From the NCBI GenBank assembly GCA_945906725.1, contig CAMDRI010000031.1, positions 1-40,368 of the forward strand: a DNA stretch of 40,368 nucleotides, given 5' to 3'. The DNA is from Candidatus Kuenenia stuttgartensis. GTDB lineage: Bacteria; Planctomycetota; Planctomycetia; Planctomycetales; Planctomycetaceae. The notes beneath the pieces are model-generated. The model saw nothing but the letters and a program-made list of their open reading frames with translations. It was not told the origin of the DNA and did no database searches. Positions 1 through 8,194 of this stretch are shown here, piece by piece. Every line of letters begins with the position of its first letter. The first letter of the stretch is position 1. The translations under genes and the position numbers were made by a program.

Positions 1-506
1 GGCTGCTGGATCAAGACGACTCCGCAGACGGCCGAGACCACGCAGCACCACACGAAGACGCCCGGACGCTGACGCAGCAACGGCCACGACAGCAACGCCA
101 CCCAAATCGGAAACAGATTCGTCAGCGTCAGCGCGTCGGCGACCGGCAAGCGAGTGAGCGCGTAGAACGTGCAGACCAGGCTCGTGCTTCCGGCCAGGCT
201 GCGCAGCCACAGCGCTCGCGGGCCGAACACGACCAATTGACCGCCCGCCAACAACGCCGACAGGCCGGTCAGCAGGAACGGTACGCTCGACCGCCCTATC
301 GCGATCGCCTGCCAAGTGAACCGGTCACGCACGAGATGCGCCAAAGTGCTCATCACCGTGAACGCGAATGCTCCGATCAGCATCCACAAGTACGGAGCAA
401 ACGAAGGATGGTCCGCCATTGGCGGATTGCCCGTCGCGTTTTCTGAGTGGGGATCTGATTCGGGACGGGCAAGAGTGCCCATCCTCCCTTCAACGTCTTC
501 GGCCAT
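1..506 (-). CDS. EamA/DMT-family transporter, N-terminal part (cut by window edge)
   Basis: This is the N-terminal half of a drug/metabolite transporter-type membrane protein; the rest lies before base 1. The translated part has at least four hydrophobic helices in close succession, including the stretches YLWMLIGAFAFTVMS, LTGLSALLAGG, DALTLTNLFPIWVALLSW and FVWCCVVSAVCGVVLI, which is the EamA pattern. The ATG at 506 overlaps the TGA of the upstream hydrolase gene (TGATG) and has GGAG five bases upstream, so translation is probably coupled. A later ATG at 419 would skip about 29 residues that are not membrane-like and are partly encoded by a repeat half-copy (465-481); it has no visible SD. 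Substrate unknown. Confidence 0.75.
   Translation of the reverse strand, partial: MAEDVEGRMGTLARPESDPHSENATGNPPMADHPSFAPYLWMLIGAFAFTVMSTLAHLVRDRFTWQAIAIGRSSVPFLLTGLSALLAGGQLVVFGPRALWLRSLAGSTSLVCTFYALTRLPVADALTLTNLFPIWVALLSWPLLRQRPGVFVWCCVVSAVCGVVLIQQ
465..481. repeat. Half-copy of the gggcaggagtgccc palindrome
   Basis: The sequence acgggcaagagtgccca closely matches one arm of the perfect palindrome at 21801-21845 (cgggcaggagtgccca). Here it lies inside the first codons of the EamA gene and would encode part of its non-hydrophobic N-terminus. Confidence 0.5.
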
Positions 507-1744
507 CAGGACTCCATCGATCGCATCAGCCAATCGGCGATGCGAGTGGCATGAAACGGCAGCCATGCCCGCTTCGTGTAAATCCCGTGGCCCAGCTTTT
601 CCGTCTCCTCGGCACCGTAGTCAAACAGCCAAGCCGCGTCACCGTCAGAAGGGACTCGTTGGCCGCAGCGCAGGCGTTCGAGCAGCATCAGAAAATCCTT
701 GAACTTCTCGCGCACGCGGACGCGAGCCGACTCGGGCAGATGTTCGAGCAGCGAGTTCTGTCCGATTTCCGGTTCGGTCACACCGGCTTCGAGAACTTCA
801 GCCAATGCGCGATGCACGTCGCGAGTCTCACGATCCATCGGCCGCAGGTCGGTGCCAGCGACTCCGAACGATTGCACCCAGTCGCCGTGTTTCGCCTTGA
901 GCACGTCGTCAAGTGATTGCGGGAGCGCGGGCTTCGCCAACCATTTGGCCCTCCCACTGACCGGACGGTGCTGCACGATGTGCAACAGCCGAGCGTAGCC
1001 GTTTCGATCCCAGCCGTAGCGGATTGGCGTGCCAAACGTTACCAGGAACAGAGCCTTCGCCAACGGATGCGGCGACGGCGCGGCAGCCAATCGCTCGGCC
1101 GCTTTCTTCCAATCGACTCGCTCGTCGCCGATGCGGCCGGTCGCACCGAAGAGCGCTTTGACCGATTCACGGTCGTTGGCCAGCAGATTCGTCAGCAGCG
1201 CGAACACATTGCCAGCGTGACTGTGTCCCCACAGCAGCAACCGCTCGGTCGCGGGATCGATCGACAAGTCCGTCAGGCGATTGAACAGCTTCACCGCCGC
1301 GTCGGCTCGAGCGAAGTGATCGTTGCCGCTCGACCAGTCAAATCGATCGACTTTGATTTCGTCCGCTTTCAGCAGCGCTCGCGCGTCGTCGAGATAGTCG
1401 TCTCGAAAGCTGCCGGTCTCGCCCATCATCCGGTCGCCGAGCCGTTGATTGATGCCGCGGAGCACTCGGCCCCAGGACTCAATCGCTATCTTCTTGACGA
1501 TCGGCCGGAGCATCGGAGCCACCGACTCGGTCATCTCATCGAGCTTCGCCGCCACGCCAAACGGATCGTCGCCGACGAACGTGCCATGCACGAGCCACCA
1601 ATGCCGCACTCGCAATCGCCGCAGCGTCTGGCCTACGTCAACTTTCGCCACTTGATCGGTCCGCACCGCGGCGACCGTCGTGGGAATCGGCGGCGCTTCC
1701 CACGCGACGTAAGGCTGATGTCGAAAGCGATTCTCACGCGGCAT
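506..1744 (-). CDS. Alpha/beta-hydrolase-like protein of unknown function
   Basis: The product has 412 residues. It carries VHGTF near residue 53, which fits an oxyanion-hole HG motif, and GHSHAG at about 173-178, a nucleophile elbow with Ser at about 175. These mark a serine alpha/beta hydrolase or lipase-like fold. No signal peptide is visible, so it is probably cytoplasmic. ATG at 1744 is preferred over an in-frame TTG at 1750 because GGGAG sits 9 bases before the ATG and only 3 before the TTG. The gene begins 15 bases after the RidA-family gene and its stop overlaps the transporter start, so it is part of the minus-strand run. No specific substrate can be read from the sequence. Confidence 0.75.
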   Translation of the reverse strand: MPRENRFRHQPYVAWEAPPIPTTVAAVRTDQVAKVDVGQTLRRLRVRHWWLVHGTFVGDDPFGVAAKLDEMTESVAPMLRPIVKKIAIESWGRVLRGINQRLGDRMMGETGSFRDDYLDDARALLKADEIKVDRFDWSSGNDHFARADAAVKLFNRLTDLSIDPATERLLLWGHSHAGNVFALLTNLLANDRESVKALFGATGRIGDERVDWKKAAERLAAAPSPHPLAKALFLVTFGTPIRYGWDRNGYARLLHIVQHRPVSGRAKWLAKPALPQSLDDVLKAKHGDWVQSFGVAGTDLRPMDRETRDVHRALAEVLEAGVTEPEIGQNSLLEHLPESARVRVREKFKDFLMLLERLRCGQRVPSDGDAAWLFDYGAEETEKLGHGIYTKRAWLPFHATRIADWLMRSMES

Positions 1745-1759
1745 GACCAAGATCTCCCG

Positions 1760-2107
1760 CTAGACGGCCGCCGTGATCACCATCTCGACTCGGCAGTCCG
1801 GATGTCCGAGTGCGGCTTGGACGCAGGCTCGCGCGGGGGCGTGGCCTTCGGGAACCCACTCGTCCCACAGCGGATTGAGCACCGCTCCGTCGGCCAGGTT
1901 CGGCAAGTATATCAACACCTGCAACAGCCGAGTGCGGTTGCTGCCGAACAGTTTCAATCGCTCGTCAATCTGATTCAACACCTGGGCGATCTGACCTCGC
2001 ACGTCCTGAGTCATGTCGTCGGGAACCTCGACGAAATACGCGGTGCCATTATGGACCACTGCGTCAGACCAGCGGCGGGTGACTCCAAATCGTTGAATCT
2101 CAGCCAT
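1760..2107 (-). CDS. RidA/YjgF-family protein
   Basis: The product has 115 residues, a normal length for the RidA (YjgF/YER057c/UK114) family, whose enzymatic members hydrolyse reactive enamine/imine intermediates released by PLP enzymes. The C-terminal half carries the family block APARACVQAAL; its Arg corresponds to the substrate-carboxylate-binding Arg of active RidA proteins. It ends VEMVITAAV, where RidA usually has VEIEAIA, so the usual acidic residue of the site is not obvious and a non-RidA subgroup is possible. The start at 2107 lies 24 bases after the sulfatase stop, and the next gene starts 15 bases downstream. No strong SD is visible. Confidence 0.85.
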   Translation of the reverse strand: MAEIQRFGVTRRWSDAVVHNGTAYFVEVPDDMTQDVRGQIAQVLNQIDERLKLFGSNRTRLLQVLIYLPNLADGAVLNPLWDEWVPEGHAPARACVQAALGHPDCRVEMVITAAV

Positions 2108-2131
2108 GCGAACGAGCTTTCTTGGATCGGG

Positions 2132-3517
2132 CTAGGGGTTTGGTGGCGACCACGCGGCCGGTTTGGGATTGGATACCGTCAGCGGTGCGGTGTCACCCCA
2201 TGTCGGTTGGACTTCGGCCAATCGCGCGAGCATCGACTGCACTCGGTCCCGATGAGCCGGTTGGTCCACGAGATTGTGCATCTCGTCCGGGTCGGTCTGC
2301 AAATCGAAGAGTTGCGTGACATTTACCTGCGGATAGCGGATCAGCTTCCAACGTTCATCACGGAGGGCTCGTTGGACGCTGAGGTAGCTGAGGAACAACT
2401 CGCGCCGTTTCGATTTTGATTCACCGGTGATGACCGGCTTGAAACTCAAGCCGTCGATTCCGTCCGGCGGCGCGGCCCCGACAAAATCGCACACGGTCGG
2501 ATAGATGTCGAGCAGGTACATCAGCGACTCGCTCTCGCCGTGCGGAATGCCCGGCCCGGCGAAGATCAGCGGAGCCTTCATGCCCGCGTCGTACAAATTC
2601 TGTTTGCCGAGCAGCCCGTGACTTCCGACCGCGATCCCTTGATCGGCCGAGAACAAGACGATCGTGTTGTCGAGTTGCCCGGCTTGCCGCAACGAATCCA
2701 GCAACCGGCCGATGTGAAAGTCGAGGGCAGTGATTGTCGCGAAGTACTCGTGCAACGTGCGGCGGACGTCCGCCTCGGTGCGCGGCCACGGCAACAGCTT
2801 CTCGTCGCGGACGGTCATCTCGCCGTTATCGAACGAGTGAACTGGCCGATAGTTTTTGGGCAGCGGAATCGTGTCGCGGTCGTACTGGTCGAGATACTTT
2901 TTGGCGGCGACACGCGGATCGTGCGGATTTCCGAACGCCAGGTACATGAAGAACGGCTTCGCGTCAGCTGGCCGTTCACGCAGAAACGTGATTGCGTCAT
3001 CGACGATCTCTTGGCCAGGCTCACCGCTGCGGCGCTCGGCTTCGTCGTTGGTCAGATACTTGTTGACGTCGAACTTTGCCTGAATCAACGGAGCGGTGTT
3101 TCCCTTCTTGCCGTGGTGGTAGGTGAAGTATTCAGCCGACTTCATCGACAGCGGAAAGTTCGGCCCATCCCCCGGAGCGACCCCACCCTTCTGCTTCGGG
3201 TTTTTGGGCGGCGCGAAGTCCTTCCAGCGGAAGAATGCCTTGCCGGAAAGGAGCATGTTGCGACTCGGCGTGCAGACCGCCGGCGAGTTGCCTCCCAGGC
3301 AGTACGCATTCCGCATGGCGAACCCGCGTTTCACGAGCGAGTCGAGATTCGGTGTCTTCACTGTCGGGTTGCCCAACGCGGCAATCGAATCGGCTCGCAT
3401 GTCGTCGGCGAACAGGAACAGCACGTTTGGTCGAGGTTTTGACTCAGCAACGGCTCCTGACGTGAGAAGCAGGGCAACCAACAAACCGCCGAACCACTCG
3501 TGCCTAACGGACATCAT
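2132..3517 (-). CDS. Secreted sulfatase (type I, FGly-dependent)
   Basis: The product has 461 residues. It starts with a signal peptide (MMSVRHEW then hydrophobic GGLLVALLLTSGAVA), followed by NVLFLFADDMR with the two metal-binding Asp residues, then CTPSR at 82-86. The Cys of CxPSR is the residue converted to formylglycine in type I sulfatases. GNPHDPR and SADQGIAVGSHGLLGK follow, as in this family. It should hydrolyse sulfate esters in the periplasm or outside the cell; the natural substrate is unknown. The ATG at 3517 has AGGAG 7 bases upstream and overlaps the TGA of the DUF455 gene (ATGA). Translation further upstream (to 3688) has no sensible N-terminus. Confidence 0.92.
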   Translation of the reverse strand: MMSVRHEWFGGLLVALLLTSGAVAESKPRPNVLFLFADDMRADSIAALGNPTVKTPNLDSLVKRGFAMRNAYCLGGNSPAVCTPSRNMLLSGKAFFRWKDFAPPKNPKQKGGVAPGDGPNFPLSMKSAEYFTYHHGKKGNTAPLIQAKFDVNKYLTNDEAERRSGEPGQEIVDDAITFLRERPADAKPFFMYLAFGNPHDPRVAAKKYLDQYDRDTIPLPKNYRPVHSFDNGEMTVRDEKLLPWPRTEADVRRTLHEYFATITALDFHIGRLLDSLRQAGQLDNTIVLFSADQGIAVGSHGLLGKQNLYDAGMKAPLIFAGPGIPHGESESLMYLLDIYPTVCDFVGAAPPDGIDGLSFKPVITGESKSKRRELFLSYLSVQRALRDERWKLIRYPQVNVTQLFDLQTDPDEMHNLVDQPAHRDRVQSMLARLAEVQPTWGDTAPLTVSNPKPAAWSPPNP

Positions 3518-4299
3518 TGTGATGCTCCTGCCAATTGATTGATGAATTCGTCCGTCATTCCCGCTTCGCGGCGAGCTTTGCGTTGAAAGACTTCGCCACG
3601 AGCTTTCTCCGGACGCAACGGCCACTTCAAGTGCGATTGAAACGCTTCCCAGTCGGATTGCTCCGGCGGCTTGAGTTTTCGCAACCATTCGAGACCGAAG
3701 GCGACGTGATGAATCTCATCGTGGTGGATCGCTCGCATGATCGCTGCACTGCGCTCGTCGCCAGCTTGCTCGAAGTGCGTCGCGAACTCCAGTGTGTGAT
3801 CGAGGTTGGCTCCCTCGAAGACCAACGGCAGCGTTGCGAGATAATCCAAAACGTTCTCGAACTGCTGAGCCTTCCGCCAGATGTAGCAGTTGACCGGCAG
3901 TTCGCCGAACCGCAGGCCGAGCGCCGCCGCTCGTTCGACATGCAGCCGCGCGTGCCGCTGCTCGTCGCCCATCACGTCGATCATCCCGCGACGAAATTCC
4001 GAGGGAGCATCGGGAAATGCGACGAGCACCCAGGCCATCACTTCTAGCGCCTGCAACTCATGGTTCGCCATGATGTGATGCGCGATCGCCCGTTTCTTCA
4101 CGTCCTTGAACGCACCTGGTTTCGGCATTGCCGGTGCGGTTCGCCGCGCCGCGAATTGCAGTTCCTTCGACCGAGCGGGCTGCTCCGGACGCCACGCCTC
4201 ACCCGGCCGCTTGTCGGTCCACGACCGTGCCGCGCGAGCCAACTTCTGGTCGAGGCTTTCGCTCAACAGGATGCGTTCGGCGAATTCACGCAGCTCCAT
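3514..4299 (-). CDS. DUF455 family ferritin-like protein
   Basis: The product has 261 residues and is rich in helix with regularly spaced Glu/His: ANHELQALE (79-86), GDEQRHARLH (111-120), FEGANLDHTLE (161-171) and HHDEIHHVAFG (192-202). These EX2H-like sets are what a di-iron/ferritin-like four-helix bundle needs and match the DUF455 (MiaE-related) family. A di-iron oxygenase or hydroxylase role is an inference. The ATG at 4299 is chosen because the family N-terminus (MELREFAERILL) begins there and the upstream bases code for the 57-aa zinc ribbon in another frame, ending 11 bases before. Its stop overlaps the sulfatase start. Confidence 0.85.
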   Translation of the reverse strand: MELREFAERILLSESLDQKLARAARSWTDKRPGEAWRPEQPARSKELQFAARRTAPAMPKPGAFKDVKKRAIAHHIMANHELQALEVMAWVLVAFPDAPSEFRRGMIDVMGDEQRHARLHVERAAALGLRFGELPVNCYIWRKAQQFENVLDYLATLPLVFEGANLDHTLEFATHFEQAGDERSAAIMRAIHHDEIHHVAFGLEWLRKLKPPEQSDWEAFQSHLKWPLRPEKARGEVFQRKARREAGMTDEFINQLAGASQ

Positions 4300-4310
4300 C
4301 GTAGCCCCGC

Positions 4311-4484
4311 TCAACCCCGGCCCCCTTCGCAACAGGTCTCGCAGATCGTGTGACACTGCGAGCATTGCCGCTTGTGCCGAATCTCGATCAGCGTCCCGCC
4401 ACAAACCGGACACGCCGGCCGGCAAGTGTTCAATTGCTGCTCCTTCATTTCCAGCCGATCTTCCGAAGTCAGTTCCGGCATCAT
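4311..4484 (-). CDS. 57-aa Cys-rich zinc-ribbon protein
   Basis: A short ORF in the gap between the OleC-like and DUF455 genes. It encodes 57 residues with eight Cys: C21, C25-P-V-C28-G-G, C41-S-Q-C44, and C48-E-T-C51-C52. The two CxxC pairs are separated by 12 residues, as in a small zinc ribbon, with a third CxxCC group near the end. AGGAGG lies directly before the tandem ATG-ATG, so the second ATG (4481) may be the one used. It stops 11 bases before the DUF455 ATG and starts 34 bases after the OleC-like stop, so it sits in the same run. A longer reading frame covering the DUF455 gene crosses this stretch in another frame but gives no recognisable protein here. Confidence 0.8.
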   Translation of the reverse strand: MMPELTSEDRLEMKEQQLNTCRPACPVCGGTLIEIRHKRQCSQCHTICETCCEGGRG

Positions 4485-4494
4485 GCCTCCTCAA

Positions 4495-4531
4495 TTTGCA
4501 AAGTACATTTTGCAACTTTCAATTTGCAATC
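4495..4531. repeat. TTTGCAA-type heptamer repeats at the OleC-like gene 3' end
   Basis: Copies of caatttgcaa, ttttgcaact and tcaatttgcaat are spaced over about 37 bp. The last codons (I-A-N) and the TGA stop of the OleC-like gene are encoded by one copy (attgcaaattga on the minus strand). The same heptamer forms the larger array at 36624-36774. Confidence 0.6.
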
Positions 4532-6249
4532 CCTAACTCTTTCGAAGCCCACGGCCCGAGCTTCTCTCGAAAGATTTTGACGTTGTGCCGGATATCCACT
4601 GGGAGCGCGCGGTGAAACAAGATCGTCTCGATCGACGCCGTGAGTGGATTGGCTCGTCCGAGAGTCAGCAACTCGGCTCGGAAATGAGCTAGGTCGGTGG
4701 ACGATTCGGGAAAATGTCCCGCTTCGGGTTCGACGATGATGACCGGTTGCTGCTGCGGTTTCGAGCCAACGCCCACCAGCGCCGACCGAAACACCCGCGG
4801 ATGATTGTTGAAGATCGCCTCGCACGGAATCGTGAACAACCGGCCTCGCTCCATCTCGACTATGTGTGCCTTGCGACCGCAGAACCAAAGTCGGCCTTCG
4901 TCGTCGAGGTATCCGACATCCCCCATGCGGTGCCAGAACGTAGGAGCAAGGGAGGGCTGATTGTCTGTGATCTTTGCTGCGGCGGTGGCTTCGGGGCGTT
5001 GGAAGTACTCGCGAGTTGTGGACGGGCCACGAACGATGATCTCGCCGATCTCGCCACGCGGAAGTTCGCGCGTTTCGGTGAGCGAAGGAATCTGAGCGTC
5101 TGTGATTTCGACGATCTTCACCTCAATGCTCGGAAATATGCGGCCGACGCAAGTGCCGGCTCCTTGTCGGGATCTTGGCGCAGTCTGTTCGAGCACTTCA
5201 CGTCCGCTGATCGACGCGATGGGAAGTGATTCGGTGGCACCGTAGGGGGTGTGGATGTCGGCATCGGTATTCGAGAATGCTCGGCGCATTCGTTCGATGA
5301 CGTGGACCGGTACTGGTGCTCCGGCCGACAAGACACGCCGCAGCGTGGTCGGAAGTTTCTCGCCAGTAGCTTCGCAATGGCGACCGACGCGATTCCAGAT
5401 TGCCGGCGAGCCGAATGCCTGCGTCACGTTCCAATCTCGCAAATGAGCCAGAACGCAAACGGGATCGACGCGAGCGGGTTGCGTCGGGTTCATGTCTGGG
5501 ATGACGGTCGTAACTCCCATCGCCGCGTTGAACAGACCGAACAATGGAAAGCCCGGCAGATCAATCTCGCCTGGTTGGATGCCGTAGAAATCGCGCAGCA
5601 GATCGACTTGAGCGTCGAACATGCTGTGTTCGTAGACGACTCCCTTGGGTGGTCCGGTGCTGCCGCTGGTGAAGATGATCGCAGCAGGGTTCGAGAGGGA
5701 GAGAGAGGGAGAAGGGGGGAGAGGTTCGGTTCGCTTGCCTACAGCTTTCTGCCTTCTGCCTTCTGCCCCAGGCATCAACAGTTCCGAGTAAGATTTCCCG
5801 CCCCAGAGCCATTTGCGACCGCCGACGGTGACGTTGAATCTCGCGTTTAAAAATCGCCGACCCTTGAGCACTCGAATCGCCTGGACGATCGGGATCGCCA
5901 CGAAGCCGTCGGGATTGATCTCTTCCAGGCAGTGAAAAATGTTCGAGCGTCCCATGCCGGGGTCGATCAGCACGACCACGAGACCCACCCGCATCAAGCC
6001 AAACGTCAGGGCAATGAACTCGAAGCTGGGTCGGACCATCAGCACTAATCGTTGTCCGGGTTGCACACCCCAGGCGAGCAATCCGCTGGCGATGGCAGTC
6101 GCTTCCTGATCGAGTTGCGAAAATGTCCAAGTCCGATAGCGGTACTCACCCGCCGAATCGCGCCCATTGGGCTGCACGACCGCAATTTGATCAGGCCACC
6201 GCGCGGCGGAGGCGGTCAGGCGATTCGCGATGTTCAGCGACTCCGTCAT
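4519..6249 (-). CDS. OleC-like AMP-dependent acyl ligase / beta-lactone synthetase
   Basis: The product has 576 residues of the ANL (acyl/aryl-CoA ligase) superfamily. Visible motifs are the P-loop [10 protein letters not shown] at 194-203, YGATES at 336-341, then [31 protein letters not shown], and near the C-terminus [14 protein letters not shown] with the conserved Lys. The ending is typical of OleC, which turns a beta-hydroxy acid into a beta-lactone using ATP in long-chain olefin synthesis; some family members are annotated as fatty-acid CoA ligases. OleA, B and D are not in the window, so the true product is uncertain. Residues 161-188 are a Pro/Ser/Lys-rich insertion encoded by heptamer-like repeats. 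ATG at 6249 is 27 bases after the S51 gene. Confidence 0.8.
   Translation of the reverse strand: MTESLNIANRLTASAARWPDQIAVVQPNGRDSAGEYRYRTWTFSQLDQEATAIASGLLAWGVQPGQRLVLMVRPSFEFIALTFGLMRVGLVVVLIDPGMGRSNIFHCLEEINPDGFVAIPIVQAIRVLKGRRFLNARFNVTVGGRKWLWGGKSYSELLMPGAEGRRQKAVGKRTEPLPPSPSLSLSNPAAIIFTSGSTGPPKGVVYEHSMFDAQVDLLRDFYGIQPGEIDLPGFPLFGLFNAAMGVTTVIPDMNPTQPARVDPVCVLAHLRDWNVTQAFGSPAIWNRVGRHCEATGEKLPTTLRRVLSAGAPVPVHVIERMRRAFSNTDADIHTPYGATESLPIASISGREVLEQTAPRSRQGAGTCVGRIFPSIEVKIVEITDAQIPSLTETRELPRGEIGEIIVRGPSTTREYFQRPEATAAAKITDNQPSLAPTFWHRMGDVGYLDDEGRLWFCGRKAHIVEMERGRLFTIPCEAIFNNHPRVFRSALVGVGSKPQQQPVIIVEPEAGHFPESSTDLAHFRAELLTLGRANPLTASIETILFHRALPVDIRHNVKIFREKLGPWASKELGIAN
5686..5769. repeat. In-frame low-complexity/heptamer insertion in the OleC-like gene
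   Basis: The plus strand shows runs of gagagaggga and three tandem copies of the heptamer ttctgcc. The stretch lies immediately before the P-loop strand, a place where ANL enzymes tolerate surface loops, and adds about 28 residues without a stop. Confidence 0.6.
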
Positions 6250-6276
6250 GGCGGGCGGAGTGTAGCAATGCTGGCG

Positions 6277-7926
6277 CTATTCGCTCTCTTTGCGGCTGAC
6301 TCGCGCACGATCTTTGAAATTGTAACGGTCGCCGGCATGTAAAACTGAAGATCGCGGAGAAGCGGAGTCCGAAGCTCCATCGAGCACCGCGACTTGATTC
6401 TTGCCGACGACTTCCATCGTGTGGCCGCGAACGATGAGCGCGGTCGAGTCCTCAATTCCGAGACCGACGACCTGCGGATGCTCTTGCTGGAGTTGCGTCA
6501 GTTCTGAAGGCGTTTCCCCTTTCTGCCAGCACTGTGCAATCGCGACTCCGGGAAAGAATCCGAATCCCCGGTCGTAGCCATCCATCATCATCCGCTTTGT
6601 CGGGATTGGGCTGGCGTTCAAGAGAAAGTCACCCTGCATTAAGCCTCCGGCCGCCGTGCCGCCGATGACGCCGCCGCGACGCAGAACGTCCCGGCAAAGC
6701 TGCTCGGCACCCGTGCCCAAGCAGGATTCGACGAACGAATCGGGACGGGCACCGCAGAGCCAAATTCCCCCCATCGTCTTCAACAGAGCTGCGAGTTTCG
6801 GATCGTCCGCTTGTTGCCGCGAGGTGACTTCGACACGCTGCACGCTCTTCACGCCTGCTTTGCGCAGCCGATCCATCAACTCGGCGTCCGCGACCTCCGA
6901 CGATTCGCCATCAATGGACATCAAGGCGATGGTCGCATCCGCGCCTCCGGCAGCCGCCACGAAACGCTCGGTCGCTTCGTTCGGCACGGCGTCGCCGCCG
7001 ACGATGACCAGTGTTCCCTCTGAGACTTGCGGTGCGGCAACTGTTCTTTGCATTCGCGGTTGCTGTCGTGTCAAAGCGACACGACAGAGAGCACTCAGGT
7101 CCGCCTTGTCCCCGCTGCGCAGACTTTCAATCAATGGCTCTCGCGACTCTGTCCGAGCAAAGCAGACACGCACTTCGGAATCGCCAAGCACTGACAATCG
7201 GCGACCTTGCACGAGCAGCGCCGTCCCTTCGTCGATGCCCAAGCCAACAAGGGTTGGCTGCTGCTCAATGACTTTGAGCAACCGATCTTGTCTCATTCGG
7301 CGGACGAAGTGTTGATCGACAACGGCTCCATCGAGGAACCCAAACCCTCGACCCACTTTGACCGTCGGACTGCCGCCACGAATCATCATCTTCGACATGA
7401 CCGCCGCGCCCGCCGAAGTGCCACCGATCACGCCGCCCCGTTCGAGGACTTTGTGCAGTTCAGTTTCCGTGCGTGTCCCCGAATACGTGTCGATGAGCCA
7501 CGCCTGGTTGCCACCCATGAACCACACTCCCGTCGCTCGAGTGAGCGGCTCAACGAACCGTTCGGTGCCAGCCAACTCGCGCGATCGCGTGTGCAGGATC
7601 GTCAACTCCGCCAGCTTCTGTTGACGCCACCAAGCCACGTAGATCTCGATGTCGGGCGTGTCGGCTGTCTGACTGGCGGTGGAAATCACCACGATCCGCG
7701 AATGCTCGCCGCCGGCCAATTCGACCACCTTGCCGCGCAAGGCTTCGGGCAAGATCCCGCCACCGCAGATCACCAGCGTCCCTTTCTCGGGACCAAATGC
7801 GGTTGGACTAGGTGCGTCGTTTTCACTCGATTGTCCGCGAGACTCAGCAGGATCCATCGCCGCGAGCATCAGCACGGCCACCGCTGCAATCCATGCGGCG
7901 CGTCCCAGACAGAATTGAAACTTCAA
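6277..7926 (-). CDS. Secreted tandem peptidase-S51 (cyanophycinase-like) protein, second domain degenerate
   Basis: The product has 549 residues: a signal peptide (AAWIAAVAVLMLAAMDPAES) followed by two S51 domains. Domain 1 (about 48-260) has FMGGNQAWL, the catalytic-Ser motif GGTSAGA with Ser171, and VDQHFVRRMRQDRL, as in cyanophycinase. Domain 2 (about 303-525) has the equivalent GGTAAGG with Ala425 in place of Ser, and CGARPD in place of GGNQ, so it should be inactive. Substrate may be cyanophycin-like peptide or another beta-linked dipeptide; this is family inference. The start is TTG at 7926, with GAGGTG five bases upstream. It is the first gene of the minus-strand run. Confidence 0.85.
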   Translation of the reverse strand: MKFQFCLGRAAWIAAVAVLMLAAMDPAESRGQSSENDAPSPTAFGPEKGTLVICGGGILPEALRGKVVELAGGEHSRIVVISTASQTADTPDIEIYVAWWRQQKLAELTILHTRSRELAGTERFVEPLTRATGVWFMGGNQAWLIDTYSGTRTETELHKVLERGGVIGGTSAGAAVMSKMMIRGGSPTVKVGRGFGFLDGAVVDQHFVRRMRQDRLLKVIEQQPTLVGLGIDEGTALLVQGRRLSVLGDSEVRVCFARTESREPLIESLRSGDKADLSALCRVALTRQQPRMQRTVAAPQVSEGTLVIVGGDAVPNEATERFVAAAGGADATIALMSIDGESSEVADAELMDRLRKAGVKSVQRVEVTSRQQADDPKLAALLKTMGGIWLCGARPDSFVESCLGTGAEQLCRDVLRRGGVIGGTAAGGLMQGDFLLNASPIPTKRMMMDGYDRGFGFFPGVAIAQCWQKGETPSELTQLQQEHPQVVGLGIEDSTALIVRGHTMEVVGKNQVAVLDGASDSASPRSSVLHAGDRYNFKDRARVSRKESE

Positions 7927-8194
7927 GGTGGCACCTCATCATTGAGCCACAGAAGCCCTTCGCCAATACAGTCACCTCATGCGACCGTGGAAGCGGCGAA
8001 GGGTTACCTTTGCGCACACACAAGTATGCCGGATTTCACGAATGAAGAAAGACTGATTCGTGATTCTTTGCCACAAAAGGCGGGCATTCTGGCAGGAATC
8101 ATTGGTCGCGATGACTCCACCAAATAGAAGAAGCGGTCGTTTCCGACCGCTTCTTGCTTGCTGTAGCTGAGCACCGCTAGGTGCGCGAAAAGAA
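7927..8194. other. Intergenic region with upstream signals of the S51 gene
   Basis: No coding sequence is recognised. It holds the perfect hairpin at 8128-8155 and, next to the S51 start, its GAGGTG SD. The promoter of the minus-strand run should lie here, but no confident -35/-10 pair was found. Confidence 0.4.
8128..8155 (-). terminator. 12-bp perfect hairpin, likely terminator of the Lys/Ala-rich peptide gene
   Basis: aagaagcggtcg pairs perfectly with cgaccgcttctt around a 4-base loop, which is GAAA on the minus-strand RNA. It lies 39 bases past the TAA of the 23-residue gene. The U-tract after it is weak (ctattt), so the hairpin may also serve as a stabiliser or processing site. Confidence 0.65.

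Noticed and set aside
917..2419. Plus-strand open frame of about 500 codons
   Set aside because: It runs antisense to the RidA, hydrolase and sulfatase genes, has no SD at its start and no protein family features; long antisense frames are common at this GC content.
2540..3442. Plus-strand open frame antisense to the sulfatase
   Set aside because: Mirror of a strong sulfatase gene with signal peptide and CTPSR motif on the other strand.
4300..4515. N-terminal extension of the DUF455 protein
   Set aside because: The same bases encode the zinc ribbon in a different frame, with SD and Cys pairs.
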